From: Apteryx mantelli
Lineage: Eukaryota > Chordata > Aves > Apterygiformes > Apterygidae
DNA length: 64,000 bases
Assembly (NCBI RefSeq): GCF_036417845.1
Contig: NC_089979.1
Coordinates: 118,639,415-118,703,414 of the forward strand
Reading direction: 5' to 3'
Of this stretch, positions 35,235 to 47,430 are shown in pieces. Position 1 is the first letter of the stretch. Every line of letters starts with the position of its first letter. Below the pieces are notes generated by a model. It did no database searches. It was not told the DNA's origin and was given only the letters and a program-made list of their open reading frames with translations. The translations under genes and the position numbers were made by a program.

Positions 35235-37484
35235 TTAACAATTTATCCTGTCAATCTCTTAATCTGGACAAAACAGAAAATAAAATAAGGAAAGAGCAGT
35301 GACATGAAGGTTTGCAGAATAAACATTTTCATCTTTGGATAAAAAGAAAAATATCTCTTTTAATGAGAGAGCCCATTATGATATTACAGTAGTGCAGAAA
35401 GGCAAAAAGGAGGCAACTGATGTTTAAAGGAATCTGGAAAGCCATTGGAGCAGTATCTCATGAAGAACGGAGCTATCTTAGTTGCTGTGCACCTCTGGCC
35501 CTCTTGGACTAGCCAAATGCTTCCTTCTCAAGTCTGAAATTTCTGCCTTTCTCAGGATTTCACTCTCTTCTCAGACTACACTCTGACTCATGGTTGCCAA
35601 GTGCTCGTTGTTTCCCTTCACAGGCTCAGGGAGGTATCAGCCATTCTGCTCCTTCTGGAGCTATAGAAGTGGACTCAAAAGAGCATGTTTTGCAGCAAAA
35701 GATGGGTTATTCAAAAGTAAAGTATTCTTAAGGTAATAAATGGGCTACACATATGTCAGGCTCTCTGGGTCCCATCTGTTTACTCTTCTTGATTCATGCA
35801 GGAAGCTCTTTTGAGCAGCTACTGTCTCATTTGATATTTCAAATAATATGTTATTTGACAAGTAGAGCACTTAACAAAGTGAATTTCAAGCCTAGTTGTG
35901 GTCTCTACTCTTCATGTTGGATCCAAGAGGATAATGTATTGACGATAAGAAATACAGACATTTTTGCTTACAGCAACATTTGGAAATAGCAATACATCAA
36001 AACCTAAGTCTTTAAATATTCATTTGTTTACTTTGGTTCAAGAAATATTAATAAAATTGGTCTACAGTGGCACATTTACCTGTCTTGAAGAAAACTATAC
36101 ATTGTGAATTGTGGGGATGTAGCTAATAGGGAAAGAGAGCAGCAATACCATGGAATAATGTCACTTCCGGTCTTTTCTTTCCTCTCATCACTGGGAAAAG
36201 AAACTGGCAACTATTGCTTCTTTTGAAAATAACTTTTTCCAAGTAAATTAATAAATGTGACTACACACAGCATATGATGCTATGCAGATTGAACACGGCA
36301 AAATCCAAATAGTTATGAATATGTTCAAAGACTGGATCCAATGGAAAGTCAAGAGGAGCTAAAGAAATAATGGCAGTTATTATTGCTGATAAAGCCATTG
36401 CTCACAGCTCACAGTTATGAAAAAGAGTTAGTCATTGAAAGGAAACCTAAATAGTTGCTCTGTCCCTGGTTCCCCAAGGGATCTTTTCTTCTCTTGTGCT
36501 CATCAGTAGCTGTGATAGATTTCCTTCTCTTGTCACCTTCTTTGCATCTTCATATAAAAAGATTAACCCTTGAGAGCACTCACATATACAGGAGTGCAGA
36601 TCCTGAGCCACAGGAAGAGAGCACTTGGTTAGCTCAGGAAAGCTGGTTCCCTCATGTCACTGCGATCCCTCACATAAATAACAACCATGAATTCATCCCA
36701 GCTGCACTGGCCTTGAAAGTCCTCTCTAGGGGGATTCACCAGTGATGTCTTCTCTTCCAGCTGCTTAGGTAGCACTTCCCAACTGTCTGCTCACAAAGAA
36801 TCTTCTGCATGTGACCAGAGCAGCTCCATCCCACCCAGCAATGATAGATTGTGCTCGGACATCATAGGATTGGGACCCAGGAATTGGTAGCTGTCCATGT
36901 CTCTGCTAATCAGGGAACGTAACCTAACGCTCTGATATAGCCAGTCTGGAGATGGAGGGATCATGTTGCACCTGATAATTAAGAAGTATATCTTTTCTTG
37001 TTTTTTGGTCTTCATCTTTCCTGCTAGAATTCATCACAGAGTTTGCAAACAGGGAACAAACTTATCTATCCTGGAAAACAGGTTTGATTTTTAATCTTTT
37101 TTTTTAAGTGAATCACCTCACAAGAAAATTGCTCTCTAATCACAGTGAATTGTAGTCTACTAGTAACATTGGCCTTTGATGTTAAAAAGTTTATTAGTGG
37201 AGCTGCATTTTGTGTCTGAATAATGTATTATCCTGTGAAGCCCTATAGGGTTTCTCTATAGACAGGCAGTCAGCAGGCTGGGGGGAGTCCTTTCCCACCA
37301 ACATCTTTTGTATCATCCTTGAAATCTTTGACATTTGCATGCAGAAGATTGAGGTTCTGAGAAGAAAGCATTGCTTCCAACATAGCTCAGTGTTAGCATT
37401 CATCTTTTCATATTTAAGAATTAATTACTTCTGTCATTGAGTTACTACTTCAATTGGATAGTCCAGAACCACAGGGCTTTAAAA
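35235..37484. other. Non-coding sequence
   Basis: AT-rich unique DNA. No gene, RNA gene or clear transposon is recognised. Confidence 0.6.
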
Positions 37485-37660
37485 ACAGGAATAGAGGACT
37501 GGAAGGGACTCCCTGGGACCACAGCTTCTTGTCCCATGATGTTGCAGGCAACCATATCAGACTGTTCTCTGTGGTCAAACTCCATATTAAAAGCAGCTAG
37601 GATGTTCTCCCCCAGCTTTCCATTTCCTAGGCCAGGTTAACCTAGATCTTCTAGTTCACG
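37485..37660 (+). repeat. Possible old CR1-related repeat
   Basis: The start (agaggactggaagggact) matches the opening of a widespread amniote CR1-derived repeat (aggactggaagggacctc...). The remainder is too diverged to confirm by eye. Confidence 0.4.
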
Positions 37661-37994
37661 AACAAAAGTGTCTCCACTTGTTATTTTCATAGCTTTTATT
37701 CCAACTTGATTTGAGTTCTCTGTCTCAGACATCTCAAGGTGTCCAGGGATGTGGACTGTACCCTCAATGAGGCAGTAGCAATAGCTTGTACAGTAGCATT
37801 AATAGATTCCTATTCCTTCTGGAAACGCTTCTGCTGACACATAATAATAGCATTTGGCTTATCCTTTGTCAGCTCCTTTATCAGCATGTACTTCTGTATT
37901 TTACTCCATCCAAAGCCCATCAGCTCCCAGTGATCTGGGTAACACCCAGAATGGTTTGGACACCTTGCCACATCTGGGAAAATTTCAGCTTGTC

Positions 37995-38020
37995 AAATTA
38001 TGTAAATTATGTAAATTATG
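37995..38020 (+). repeat. 9-bp tandem repeat
   Basis: Almost three copies of AAATTATGT. Confidence 0.85.
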
Positions 38021-38272
38021 ATATCTTAAGACAGGTAATTCAGTTGTCTTGCTGATAGTTATGGGTTGCTAACACAAACTAAAGTCACGTCTGCTTTTTG
38101 ACAGCTCAGCTGCAGAGTTCAGCTGTGGGAGAAGGTTAGAGCTTCTCTACTGCAGGCAGTGCTAGGGCTGAAATCAAAGGCTGTCAGCACAGTCTTACTG
38201 GGAAAATGTAAAGCTAATCCATTACAGGCCTGCAGAAGTAATATTAGCACACACAACACATACAACCCCAAG

Positions 38273-38327
38273 TATATACACACACACACACATATATATT
38301 TGCTCAACTCTATATATTTGAGCAAAT
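38273..38327. repeat. TA/CA tract joined to a perfect hairpin
   Basis: An alternating purine-pyrimidine run (38273-38299) overlaps the left arm of a perfect inverted repeat. ATTTGCTCAA (38298-38307) pairs with TTGAGCAAAT (38318-38327) across a 10-base AT-rich loop. Confidence 0.8.
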
Positions 38328-39224
38328 CCCAGCCCCAGTAGCTCTTCTGGTGAATAAATGATTGCAATTATTGGCCTGCAAGTAACAAATGTTGTTTGAA
38401 TTTTTACAGAATGAATATTCATAGGAGGCAAACATTTATCTGTTTGCAGAGTGAATACAAATGCAGACGTTAACATCCCAGAGCCATTTCTACTAGAAAT
38501 CTGCACAAAACAAGAAAGATTTGAAGTGACAACACTTTCCCACTTCAAAAAATATGAAAAATGATGATTTAGTTATAATATTTAAAACAACAAAAATTTA
38601 TACTTTCATCAGAATTTCTTTCAGAATTTTGAATTAGCTTGTACATGTGCGATGTGGACAGCTCACAGCTGGTCACCCATGCGTTACCCTCATCTTTCCT
38701 GTAGTCCTCCCATATTTCCTCCTGGGAATTTAACACTGAAATTACTTATTATTACAAATTATTTGTAATCATTCACAATAAGTTTAAATCTGCTAGAGAA
38801 AATGGAAATCTAAGGCAAGGACTAAGAAAGAATGGATTCTAGCATTTGCCTTGGGTTCTTAAATTTATCTCTTATCCCAGATAGGTTTGTCACTGGTGTG
38901 TTTGGCTGGACACAAGATGATGACATTGCTGCCCTGAAATTATTTTGGAGGAGAGAATGCAATACGGAGGGTATTTTTTGAAAGATGGAGTTGAACATTT
39001 TTGTCCTGAGGCTCCTTCTGGAGTTGTTTCACTCTTGTTGTAGGGCCTGATTTTTGGAGGTGAGAAGCACTGTGTTTCCAGTGTAGTTAATACATTGAAT
39101 GCAATAAATCAAATTCTCTTGAAAGTGCTGGGGATATAAGAACTGTGGGAAGTGATGTGTCAATTTTTTTTTTTGCCCCAAAGATGATGAAATGTAGTGA
39201 GAGGATGGAGCCAAGAGAAACAAG

Positions 39225-39350
39225 ACAGAAGCTGGGATTGGACTCAAGGATATTTGGGTTCAGATTCTGTTTGGCAGGATGTGCACTTCAAGTCCTCTTC
39301 TTTTGGTCCACTGAAATCAGTTGGAAGCTTGCTATTGATTTCAAAGATCT
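39225..39350 (+). repeat. Possible ancient SINE relic
   Basis: The stretch ggactcaaggatatttgggt followed by tcagattctg resembles the tRNA-derived head of MIR-like SINEs (…gggttcaattcctgg…), including a decayed B box. The following tccactgaaatcagttgg resembles another common old amniote repeat. Confidence 0.35.
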
Positions 39351-40151
39351 TTGCTTTAGATTAGTGTCTTGAGCAGTAAAAACTGAGTTTTCTTAACTGT
39401 CCCAGCTAAAGAATTACAAGCATGGAGCATTTCTGGAGTTGCCTGCACCATTTTGGTTTTGCACCTCCTGAAAACCATAATCAGCATCATCTTTCAAATC
39501 CCTCCATGAGCAGATCTCCCTTCCACCCTGATTACAATGTGTAAGATATCTGAAACTGCCAACAGTTAATCTGCTGGGTGCCAAGATTATTGGTTATCAT
39601 CTGGACCAACATCTTTCCATCTTTGTACTGATATGTTATTTAACATATTCCCGGACAGGAGCTCTCTTTGCGTTCTCCATTAGCATGGTTCCTAGAAAAA
39701 TGGCCATCTGGTGTGGCGTTCCTTGGCATTTCAGCATTGTGGATGGGAAGTAACCTTGCATCAGTGTCCTGCAGATTTGCCTCACTGCTGTAAAGCAGTT
39801 TAACGTAAAGAAAAATGCCTTCAAGGCATGGCTGACGGCCCAGGGGCAAGAAAAGCCAGCCTCCACCCCACCACACTCCTCTCTGCTATCTTGGAGGCCA
39901 ACGTGAGAGCCTGGCCCACCTGCCGGGTTACTAATGCAGTTCACGAAGGTGGGAGAGCAGCAGCTTGCCAGAGCATGGGACTCCCTGTAGTGCCGCAGCA
40001 CCCAGGAGCCCTGGGCTTACCCAACGCCTCTGAAGCCTGAGAGCTGAGCAGCAACTTGAAGTTATATGTCTGAGAGCTTTATTTCATGCTGGTGAAAACA
40101 TTGACCACTCTATGAGTGATATGCAGCCACATGTTGTATTTTCATGTGACT

Positions 40152-40169
40152 AAAAAAAAAAAAAAAAAA
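40152..40169 (+). repeat. Poly(A) run, 18 bases
   Basis: Uninterrupted A run without an associated retrocopy. Confidence 0.95.
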
Positions 40170-41389
40170 GCAGGGTGGCAGACAGTTGCTGTCTGAGAAT
40201 TAATTAAGAATTAACCTTACTTTTTTATAGGACCATCAATTTATAGGCTCTTCTCATAATTTTTATTATTGCTACCTTTTATTATTTGTTTTGGAAGTAA
40301 TGATTTTTCTTTTTCATTCTAGACTGAAAGAGAACACACACAAAAAGCAAAATTTTTGAGTATTTCCTGATCCATTAACTGAAAATTTTTTCCTTGTTTG
40401 GTAGGGCATACACTACTCTTCTGGGTAAGAGTGTGCCAGAAACCATCCTTTAGGTCCATGAATTACTTCTCTCAGCTATCACCAGTACTTGGGATTTGAG
40501 CCAAAGATGAATCTGGGTGCAAAGGAACAGAATTAATTCAAACACAAAAGATCTCTGGTAATACTAAAGAGGTTAAGGGAGTACAGAAAATTAATGGAAA
40601 AGTAAATTACTTTATGTACAGATATTCGTGCTGTTTTTTTTTTTAATTTGTCCTAGTGTGAAAATCCCTCTTTGAAGTAAAATTAGCAGTGGCATAGTAC
40701 TTTGTGTTTAATCAATGTTAAATCTACAAATGAAGAGACAACTCGATAGACATGGGAAATAATTATATAGTCTGAAGGAAACAGCAGCATTAATTATCTG
40801 AAGAATTATATGGCTTTGGACTTGAAGAGGAAATGAAAATACATGTAGTGCAAAACTTATTTCTAAAAATGTGGACAGATGGGGTGAAATGCCGTAAAAT
40901 TACTGTTGTCTGTGTGACATTTTGAAGAAAGATAGGGATATGCTGCTAATGGATAGAGAGTTCCTTTCTGAGAAAATATAATAAGCCAGACAGGGAACTA
41001 CAAAGTGTAATTGTTTTATTCAATTGTGAATTGGATGCTAGCTGAATGAAAAATTGCTGCCAGTGGATGGAAACAACAATACCTTTTGGGTGGTTGGTTG
41101 TAACTACAGAATTAAAGGTATAAATTATTCTCGTGAAAAAAGGGAATGTTCTCTTCTTATGTCCCTGTGACTCAGTTTGGCATTGAGCGGAGATATGCAC
41201 AGTACAAACACCTAAGGAAATGTTTTTCTCCATAGCATGTTTGATCTTCAGCTGAGGCTGGAAAGCAATAAATCAAAGAAACTCCAGCAGATGGCAACTA
41301 TTCAAATCTCTGCCTCCTTTCCTGCATATAATGCAGAATGAAATGCTCTTACATTTCCCCCAGTAGAAGCTAGTAATGTACTGGGAAAC

Positions 41390-41590
41390 ACAAGCTATTT
41401 GAGCCAGGAGTCTGGGATAGCAATGAGAGTGCCTGGCTTCCCTTCCCAACTCTGACAAAGATGAGTTATGTGACCCTGGGAGAGTAATTTAACTACTCCA
41501 TGAACTGTGAAGCTATAATAACCCCAGTGCATAACAGGTAAGTAAGTAGAAGTCTCATCGTGTAAGTATCTAGCAGGGACAGAAACACCA
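41390..41590 (+). repeat. Probable MIR SINE fragment
   Basis: The stretch ttatgtgaccctgggagagt followed by aatttaacta corresponds to the MIR/CORE-SINE segment tgtgaccttgggcaagtcacttaac. The upstream gagtctgggatag and the downstream CTATAATAACCCC/TAACAG also sit in MIR order. It is heavily diverged, as expected for an ancient amniote repeat in a bird. Confidence 0.6.
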
Positions 41591-44500
41591 GATAAAGATG
41601 TCAGAAATGCTGGACATTGGTTTTGCACCATCATAACTTTTTCAGTTTTGGGGAAGCTCAATTTATCTGAATAGATGTAGAATCAGTGGCCAGTCAGACT
41701 TAATAAAACTGGTTACTTCTAAGGTCCTGATATAAGGAAGCTGCTCTCCAGCTTTTTGCTTTGGAAGAGTCACTGCTCATAAATATTAACTATCTTCCTC
41801 TCTGAGCTTAATGTCACTGAGGTGAGCAGAATTAAATGCATGACTCCTCTGTGTTTAGGCTATTCAGCCTGCATCACACTCAACAGACCAAGCCAGCTTC
41901 TCTGTCCCTGTCCACAGGGCATCCCACCACTGACGGGAGAAGGTCTGCTCACTGGGCATGGTCGCAAAAATGCTACCAAGTCAACAGGGAGAACGTCTAC
42001 ACCACATCCATATGCTGAAACACGTGTGAATCTCTGTTGCTTCCTCTTTTGCATGCCATGTATGTGTGCTTTGAGACCAGGATTAGACATAGCAAGCAGG
42101 GGGGTTTCTGGAGGATCTGCTTATTTTCTCTCTCTGCCTTATTGCACCTTCTCCATGACACTGTATGTCACTGCTCGGCACATTCGAATAGACTGCACTG
42201 GCATTTCTCTGAAGTCCATGGTTGGCCCTAGTTGCTGGAGAGCAACTTCCTTATATCCGGACCTTAGAAGTAACCAAACATGCTGCTTCTTCGCAGATGA
42301 GACTGTCAGACTACATGTGAGTGATTTTGGTTGCTCTTATTTTGTTAAACCACTTTGTTGATGCTGTTCCCTAACAAACAGTTGAAAAGGGAAGTGGTTT
42401 GGGTCTTCATTACTTCACTTTACATTCACGCAAAGAGAAGCACCATATGTAGAGGAATTTTAAAGCCTGACTGAGGTTTGGCAGTGCTCCTGTAGCACCC
42501 TGGAATTTTGCAGAAGGACGTATTCGTTACTGACAGGTATACTCTAAGTCTAGAGGATCCTTGAGTAGGGATAGACTAGATGTCCCTATGAAATGATCCT
42601 TTCAAATTGTATTTTTCTACAGTGCATCAGTAGAGTAGCTATTTAATTGCTTTGCTTAATTCTGCAGAAAATACTGATGTCTTCATGTGGTATGAAATCC
42701 TGCGGGACTGAATGAACCATATCTGCATGCAGGAAAATGAGGTTCCTTAGCCTTGAAGCATCATGTTTGATCAGGGTCCTGTAATGCTTTTTCCACTATA
42801 TCATTTTTGCAGTATCATTCAAGGCAAGCTGGGAAGATCATTTTATGAACTATTAGTTGGGTCATTTATTCTTTTGCCTTTAAAACATAAATACCTTCAC
42901 TCTATTCTAATAAAAACTTTCCCTCAAGGATGTAAATAACTAGATGCTAAATGACAGTAACATAGTTTTGAAAATGTGCAAATTGGCTGTAGAGTTTCCA
43001 GAGCTGAATTGCATTACTGCATGTTTTTACACATGTCAATTTAGTTAATTCTGTAGTGAGGCTCATAAATAGGATAACAGGATTGGCAGGATTAGCAGGA
43101 CTCCTGGGCAGCAATATGTGACTAAATTGACTTCATGGCAAGCTCCAGGGCAGGAGGTCAGCGTGTTTGACTTCTGAAGCCATATTCTGCTCTTGCTCAC
43201 TTGACCGTAAATCCAGAAGACTAGTATTGTTTAAGTTTGCTTGCACAGAAAAAAAAAAGTATCTCATTTCTTGTCTTTAATGAGCAAAAAGCAAGGGCAG
43301 GACATGAGCATCCCTGTCCACTTCTGCCATAAGCAAACTTCCAGGGAGTGTCAAATGGGAACAGCGGATTCCCTTCCTGACTCTTTCGTGGCTGCGGCTC
43401 TGCTGCAGTAGAGTGAGCAAGAGAAGCAGTATCCAAAAGGCAATTGAAGAGGAAAAGTGAGGGTGAGAAGAGTGTGCGTGTGGTGTGCAGAAAGGCTCCT
43501 CAACACCAAAAGCTGGCTGTGACAGTCATGCAGAGGGCACACAGTTGTTCAATTTGCATTTATCAGAAGACAGCATGGTTTCTAATTAGGCAGAAGAAGT
43601 CTTCACCAAATCTAAGTGCATGTTTCTGCTTAAACTTTTTGCAAAAGTGGAAAAGAGGCTGTGATAACCCTCCCTGGGTAAAGATGGCCCTGAAGCATTT
43701 GAACCATTGGCATTCAGTTCCCCCTGCGTGTTTGCTACATGTGGGGGCTGCAGTAAGGAAATTGCATTGAAGTGGAGAAAGTTAAAAAAAAAAAAAGAAA
43801 AAAAAAAAGCCTGAAAGATGGTATCTCAGAAGCTGCACATTAGAAGAATGAGGATAAATGAGCAAGAGAGAGCTCCAGAGACTTGCTCTGTTAAATATCT
43901 GAACTGACAGTGCTCCAAATGGCCTTAGTCTCATGTCCTAGCCCTTGCTCAGCCCATTGGGTTTTGGGCAGTCCCAGCACCTATCTCAGAAGCTCTGTCT
44001 CTCAGCAACTGAATTTTCCAGCTGTCAGTTCCTTTAACCTTTAGCCCAGGGGGACTTTGCCTCCAATGCTCAAAAACATTAAAGCAGAAATGTCATGTTC
44101 CATGAAATATGAAGCAACTGGAGAACCCAAATCCATCCTCCTCATGGCACTTTGATGTTTGCTGCTTCTGGTTGTGAGGTTTCTAGATGTCTTGCCAGCA
44201 CTTGGATCCCCAAGCTATCCCACTCCTCCTCGCCTCTCGAAACTGCTGATGATTATTTTATTCTGCTATTTACATAAATATGACACACTGTGGATTTGAG
44301 CTCTGTGCCTTTGATTTCAACTCATCTTGTTTGGACGGTAATTACAAAGCTCTTGTTCAGAGAGCTGCTGAGGTTACTGTTCATGGGCACAGAAGTAGTT
44401 TTCCAAACATTGACTTCAATTTTTTATTGTTATTTGTTAATAGGATTGGGACTTCTTGTAAACATTAAGATGTGCTAGCTGGAGTTAGAGAAGAAAAGTG

Positions 44501-44685
44501 GTTTGCAAAAAGACTAGCAAGAAGGAGAGGAAGATCTGAGACATTCAGTCCACGTGTCCCCCAGGTGAGGGAACCTCAGAGAGGCAGGAGAAAACAGCCC
44601 TAACCCTGAGGAGATCTGAAGTCAGTATGCCTACATCCTAAAGCAGTGACCTGTATATTGCACCAATAAGGGTAACAGCATTTAC
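41591..44685. other. Non-coding sequence
   Basis: The longest frame of the window (41822-42361, plus, 179 codons) lies here. It is Cys/Ser/Leu-rich with no domain that I recognise, so it is not called. A segment near 42540-42600 faintly recalls a CR1 tail. An A-rich tract is at 43784-43808. Confidence 0.5.
43784..43808 (+). repeat. A-rich tract
   Basis: Two A runs separated by a single G. Confidence 0.95.
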
Positions 44686-44755
44686 CGCACCACTTCCTTC
44701 TTGAATTTCTTTAACTTGCACAGCTCCTTTCAGTTTCTGCATCTCCTCAGCATCG
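44686..44755 (-). CDS. Candidate 70-bp coding exon, unknown gene
   Basis: The minus-strand acceptor has an outstanding pyrimidine tract (tccttcccccccatcacc, ending gccatcaccag). The donor is GGTGCG then gtaaat. One base and 23 codons read DAEEMQKLKGAVQVKEIQEG then SGA; both other frames contain stops. The charged, helix-prone composition recalls the 6759-6884 candidate, but the phases are not directly compatible and belonging to one gene is unproven. The open frame extends further upstream (82 codons from an ATG), so the acceptor choice is inferred. Confidence 0.3.
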
Positions 44756-47179
44756 CTGGTGATGGCATCAGGTGAGGTGATGGGGGGGAAGGAGCATGTC
44801 GTGTGGGTGGTAGGCAGAGCCTTGCTGGCTGCAGGGCCACCGTGGTGTTGTCCTGGGTCAGTGGTGTCATGAGACTGCACTGCCATCCTTAGCTCCAGGG
44901 ACTTTGCTACTGGCCAAGATGGGGCAGAGGTGGAACAGCCACCGGTCTCGTGACCATTGCCTGGCTTCTGTCCTAAGGCTCTGGGACAGATGGCAGAGCC
45001 ATGCGAGTCTCTGAAGCATACTCCTTCATTTTGTCCCTAAAACTACCTCAAATAGCTTTAGGAATCAAATTTTAAAGGTCTTGTCACAGTAGAGTGCCTG
45101 GGATTAAATATATATTAATTCTCCCCTACCTTCATCCCCATTTGCTCTTTATGGCTATATTTCTAGGCCTAAAGCCTTCATCCTGATTTACTGTGACAGA
45201 TCAGGACAATTTGTTCTATTTAAGGAAGCAGTGATGGGCCCTTCTGTCACCTTTGTCATTTAATTTGGCCCTAAAACCATTGGCTCAGATGATTAAATCA
45301 AGTCCAGAATTATGAAGGGTTAGGACTGGCAGTTAAACATGTCATTTTTTTTTTTATGTATGTTGATGTAATGCTCATTTGCTTTTCTGGTCCAGTTAAG
45401 TATATCCTAGAGTTCTTGTGGGCAACATGGCAATAAAATCTAAGTTTTTAAAAAACTCCTCCAGAGCTCTGTTGGTAAAAACATCTTTGGCTTTAATGGG
45501 AAAGGAAGACAACAGGGGTAGCTGGACAGTTTCTCACATCTACATACTCTCCTAATGAGGAAATTTCCCTGCAGCTAGATTAGGAAGGTTTGCACTAATT
45601 GTGTTGTCCTGACTTATGCCTCCCAGGACAATACAAACTGTTTGAAGGGTGTTGAGATTTAGATAGGCTCAAACAACATCAGCTAATAAATGCTCTTTAC
45701 AGGAAGACCAAGAATTTCAAGGTACACAAGAGACTGAGAGTATTTAAGATTTTGATTATCAAATTCGAGATACTTGATGTAATCTAATGAAGGAGACCAA
45801 ATCTTTCTAGGGGAAAATAAAGCAAATCCAAACCAGAGGCCTGGAAATAGTTGTCTCAAAAGTCACAACTCTTTCTTGAGTCATCAGACTTTCTTTACTG
45901 CTTTTTTCCCTTGCTCACTTCAGTGTATATGTGTGTGTATGTATTAAATAATATTAAATCTCAGCAATTCCATTAGCAAGAAACAACTGTTTTAGCCCCA
46001 GAGGGAAATACAAGGAGGTAAGCATATCCAATTCTGAGCTGTAAGTCAGGCTGACTTTCTCAATCTGATTCGGCATTCTAGTTTAATATTGAAAAAAATT
46101 TTGCAGTTTCTCTATTTTAGACTTCCACTTCAGCAGACGTAGGCAACTCTGGCTCTACTGCATCAGAATATTTCATGTTGTGTCATATGGTGATGTCATT
46201 TTTTTGCTCTGCGATAATGTGTGCAGAGATGAAAATTATCTCAGTAGTTGCTGCCTCTCAAACCACTGTGAAACAGCACAGGAAAGCTCTGATAACATGT
46301 CTGGGAAGCGGCCATGTGGGAGGGCTCTTTTGTCAGATGACTGACAGATGACTGACAGATGGGCTTCAGCACACAGGGGTGCTTGCTGCATGGCACCACA
46401 TAAATGTCTGTTGTTAATGGCGTCATAGCAGAGGCCAGAAGAAATTCTGAGTCTCACACTCAGTGTGAGACCTAATGGACCAACAGTGGGAAAAGCCACC
46501 AACACCTCCAAGAAACCTTGAAGCTTTGCTCACAGGCAAGGATTTCAGAGCATAGCCATGTCATAGCATGGACTCATCAATTCAGGGAGGAGGTCTTCTA
46601 CCTAAAGATTTCAGGGAAAGACCACAGCTCAGCTCGGGAAGAGAAGACAGGCTCAGGCAGAACCCTTCATGGTTCTCTTCCCCAATTGACATGGCACTAT
46701 AGGTTGCAGAAGAACTTATGTAGTTAAGACCCACCTTCCCACCTGCTATACTGCCTGGACACACTTTTATTTGCAGCAAGGGTGGATATAAGAGTGAATT
46801 CAAGCCTGTGGACTTTGTTAAATATGAGCTAATAAATTAGGAGTTGCACCTCAACATAGGTGAGATACACATGGGGAAGATCAGAAATCACTCATCGACA
46901 CATCATACCTGGAATTCAAGTTATCTGACCAAGACAGGGTACATACTTTTGTTTCTGATGGCAATGTACTTTTGCCCTCACTAGGAAGGGGTGGTTAAGA
47001 GTGGTAGGGAGCTAGGCAGGTTACAGGCTTGTACCTCGATTGGCAGATATCCAGGGCACATCCCATGGGTGTGCTGGGTCCAAGACTGAAGGTGGGCTGC
47101 CAAGAAATGCGTGTCAGAAGCAGGGCCCCTAACCTGATTTATAGGTGATAAGGTGGGGACCAGCTAAGGAGAAGCTGTA
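44756..47179. other. Non-coding sequence
   Basis: No gene is recognised. An 11-bp tandem repeat lies at 46334-46361. The rest is unique AT-rich DNA. Confidence 0.55.
46334..46361 (+). repeat. 11-bp tandem repeat containing TGACAG
   Basis: About two and a half copies of CAGATGACTGA, each junction creating a TGACAG core. Confidence 0.85.
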
Positions 47180-47430
47180 GGGGATGGGCACAAGTCCTGC
47201 AGGAAAGGAAATTGCCGAACATTGGAGTGGGTTGCCAGAGAGGTTATGCCATCTCCATCCTTGGGGGCTTTCAGGACCAGATTGGATAAAGCCCTGAGCA
47301 CCTGGTCTGATCCCATAGTTGACCCTGCTTTGAGCGAGAGGTTGGACTGGATGACCTCTGGAGGTCCCTTCCAGCCTGAATTATCCCATGATCCTATGAA
47401 CTGTATGATGAACTGTGAATCCTATGATAA
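47180..47430 (+). mobile_element. CR1 LINE 3' end, avian type
   Basis: This contains ggagtgggttgccagagagg, ccatccttgggggctttcag, gagaggttggactggatgac and ctctggaggtcccttccagc, ending in degenerate ATCCTATGA octamers. It is the diagnostic tail of avian CR1, truncated at the 5' side. It is better preserved than the other CR1 pieces here, so it is a younger insertion. The 83-codon frame across it is a shadow. Confidence 0.93.

Larger units (their letters stand above)
37661..41389. other. Non-coding sequence
   Basis: Contains a 9-bp tandem repeat (37995-38020), a TA/CA tract with an adjoining hairpin (38273-38327), a complex AT-rich stretch (about 38340-38580), a SINE-like relic (39225-39350) and an A run (40152-40169). 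No gene is recognised. Confidence 0.5.

Noticed and set aside
38298..38327. MicroRNA precursor
   Set aside because: A 10-bp stem is far below the length of a pre-miRNA hairpin.
42286..42318. 20-bp plus segment between ttcttcgcag and gtgagtg
   Set aside because: Too short to support a coding claim.
41822..42361. Longest frame, 179 codons, plus strand
   Set aside because: No domain or motif recognised, Cys/Ser-rich composition, overlapping frames on both strands; within chance for 64 kb.
42540..42600. Possible CR1 tail (agactagatgtccctatgaa)
   Set aside because: Similarity is limited to a few words and cannot be separated from chance by eye.
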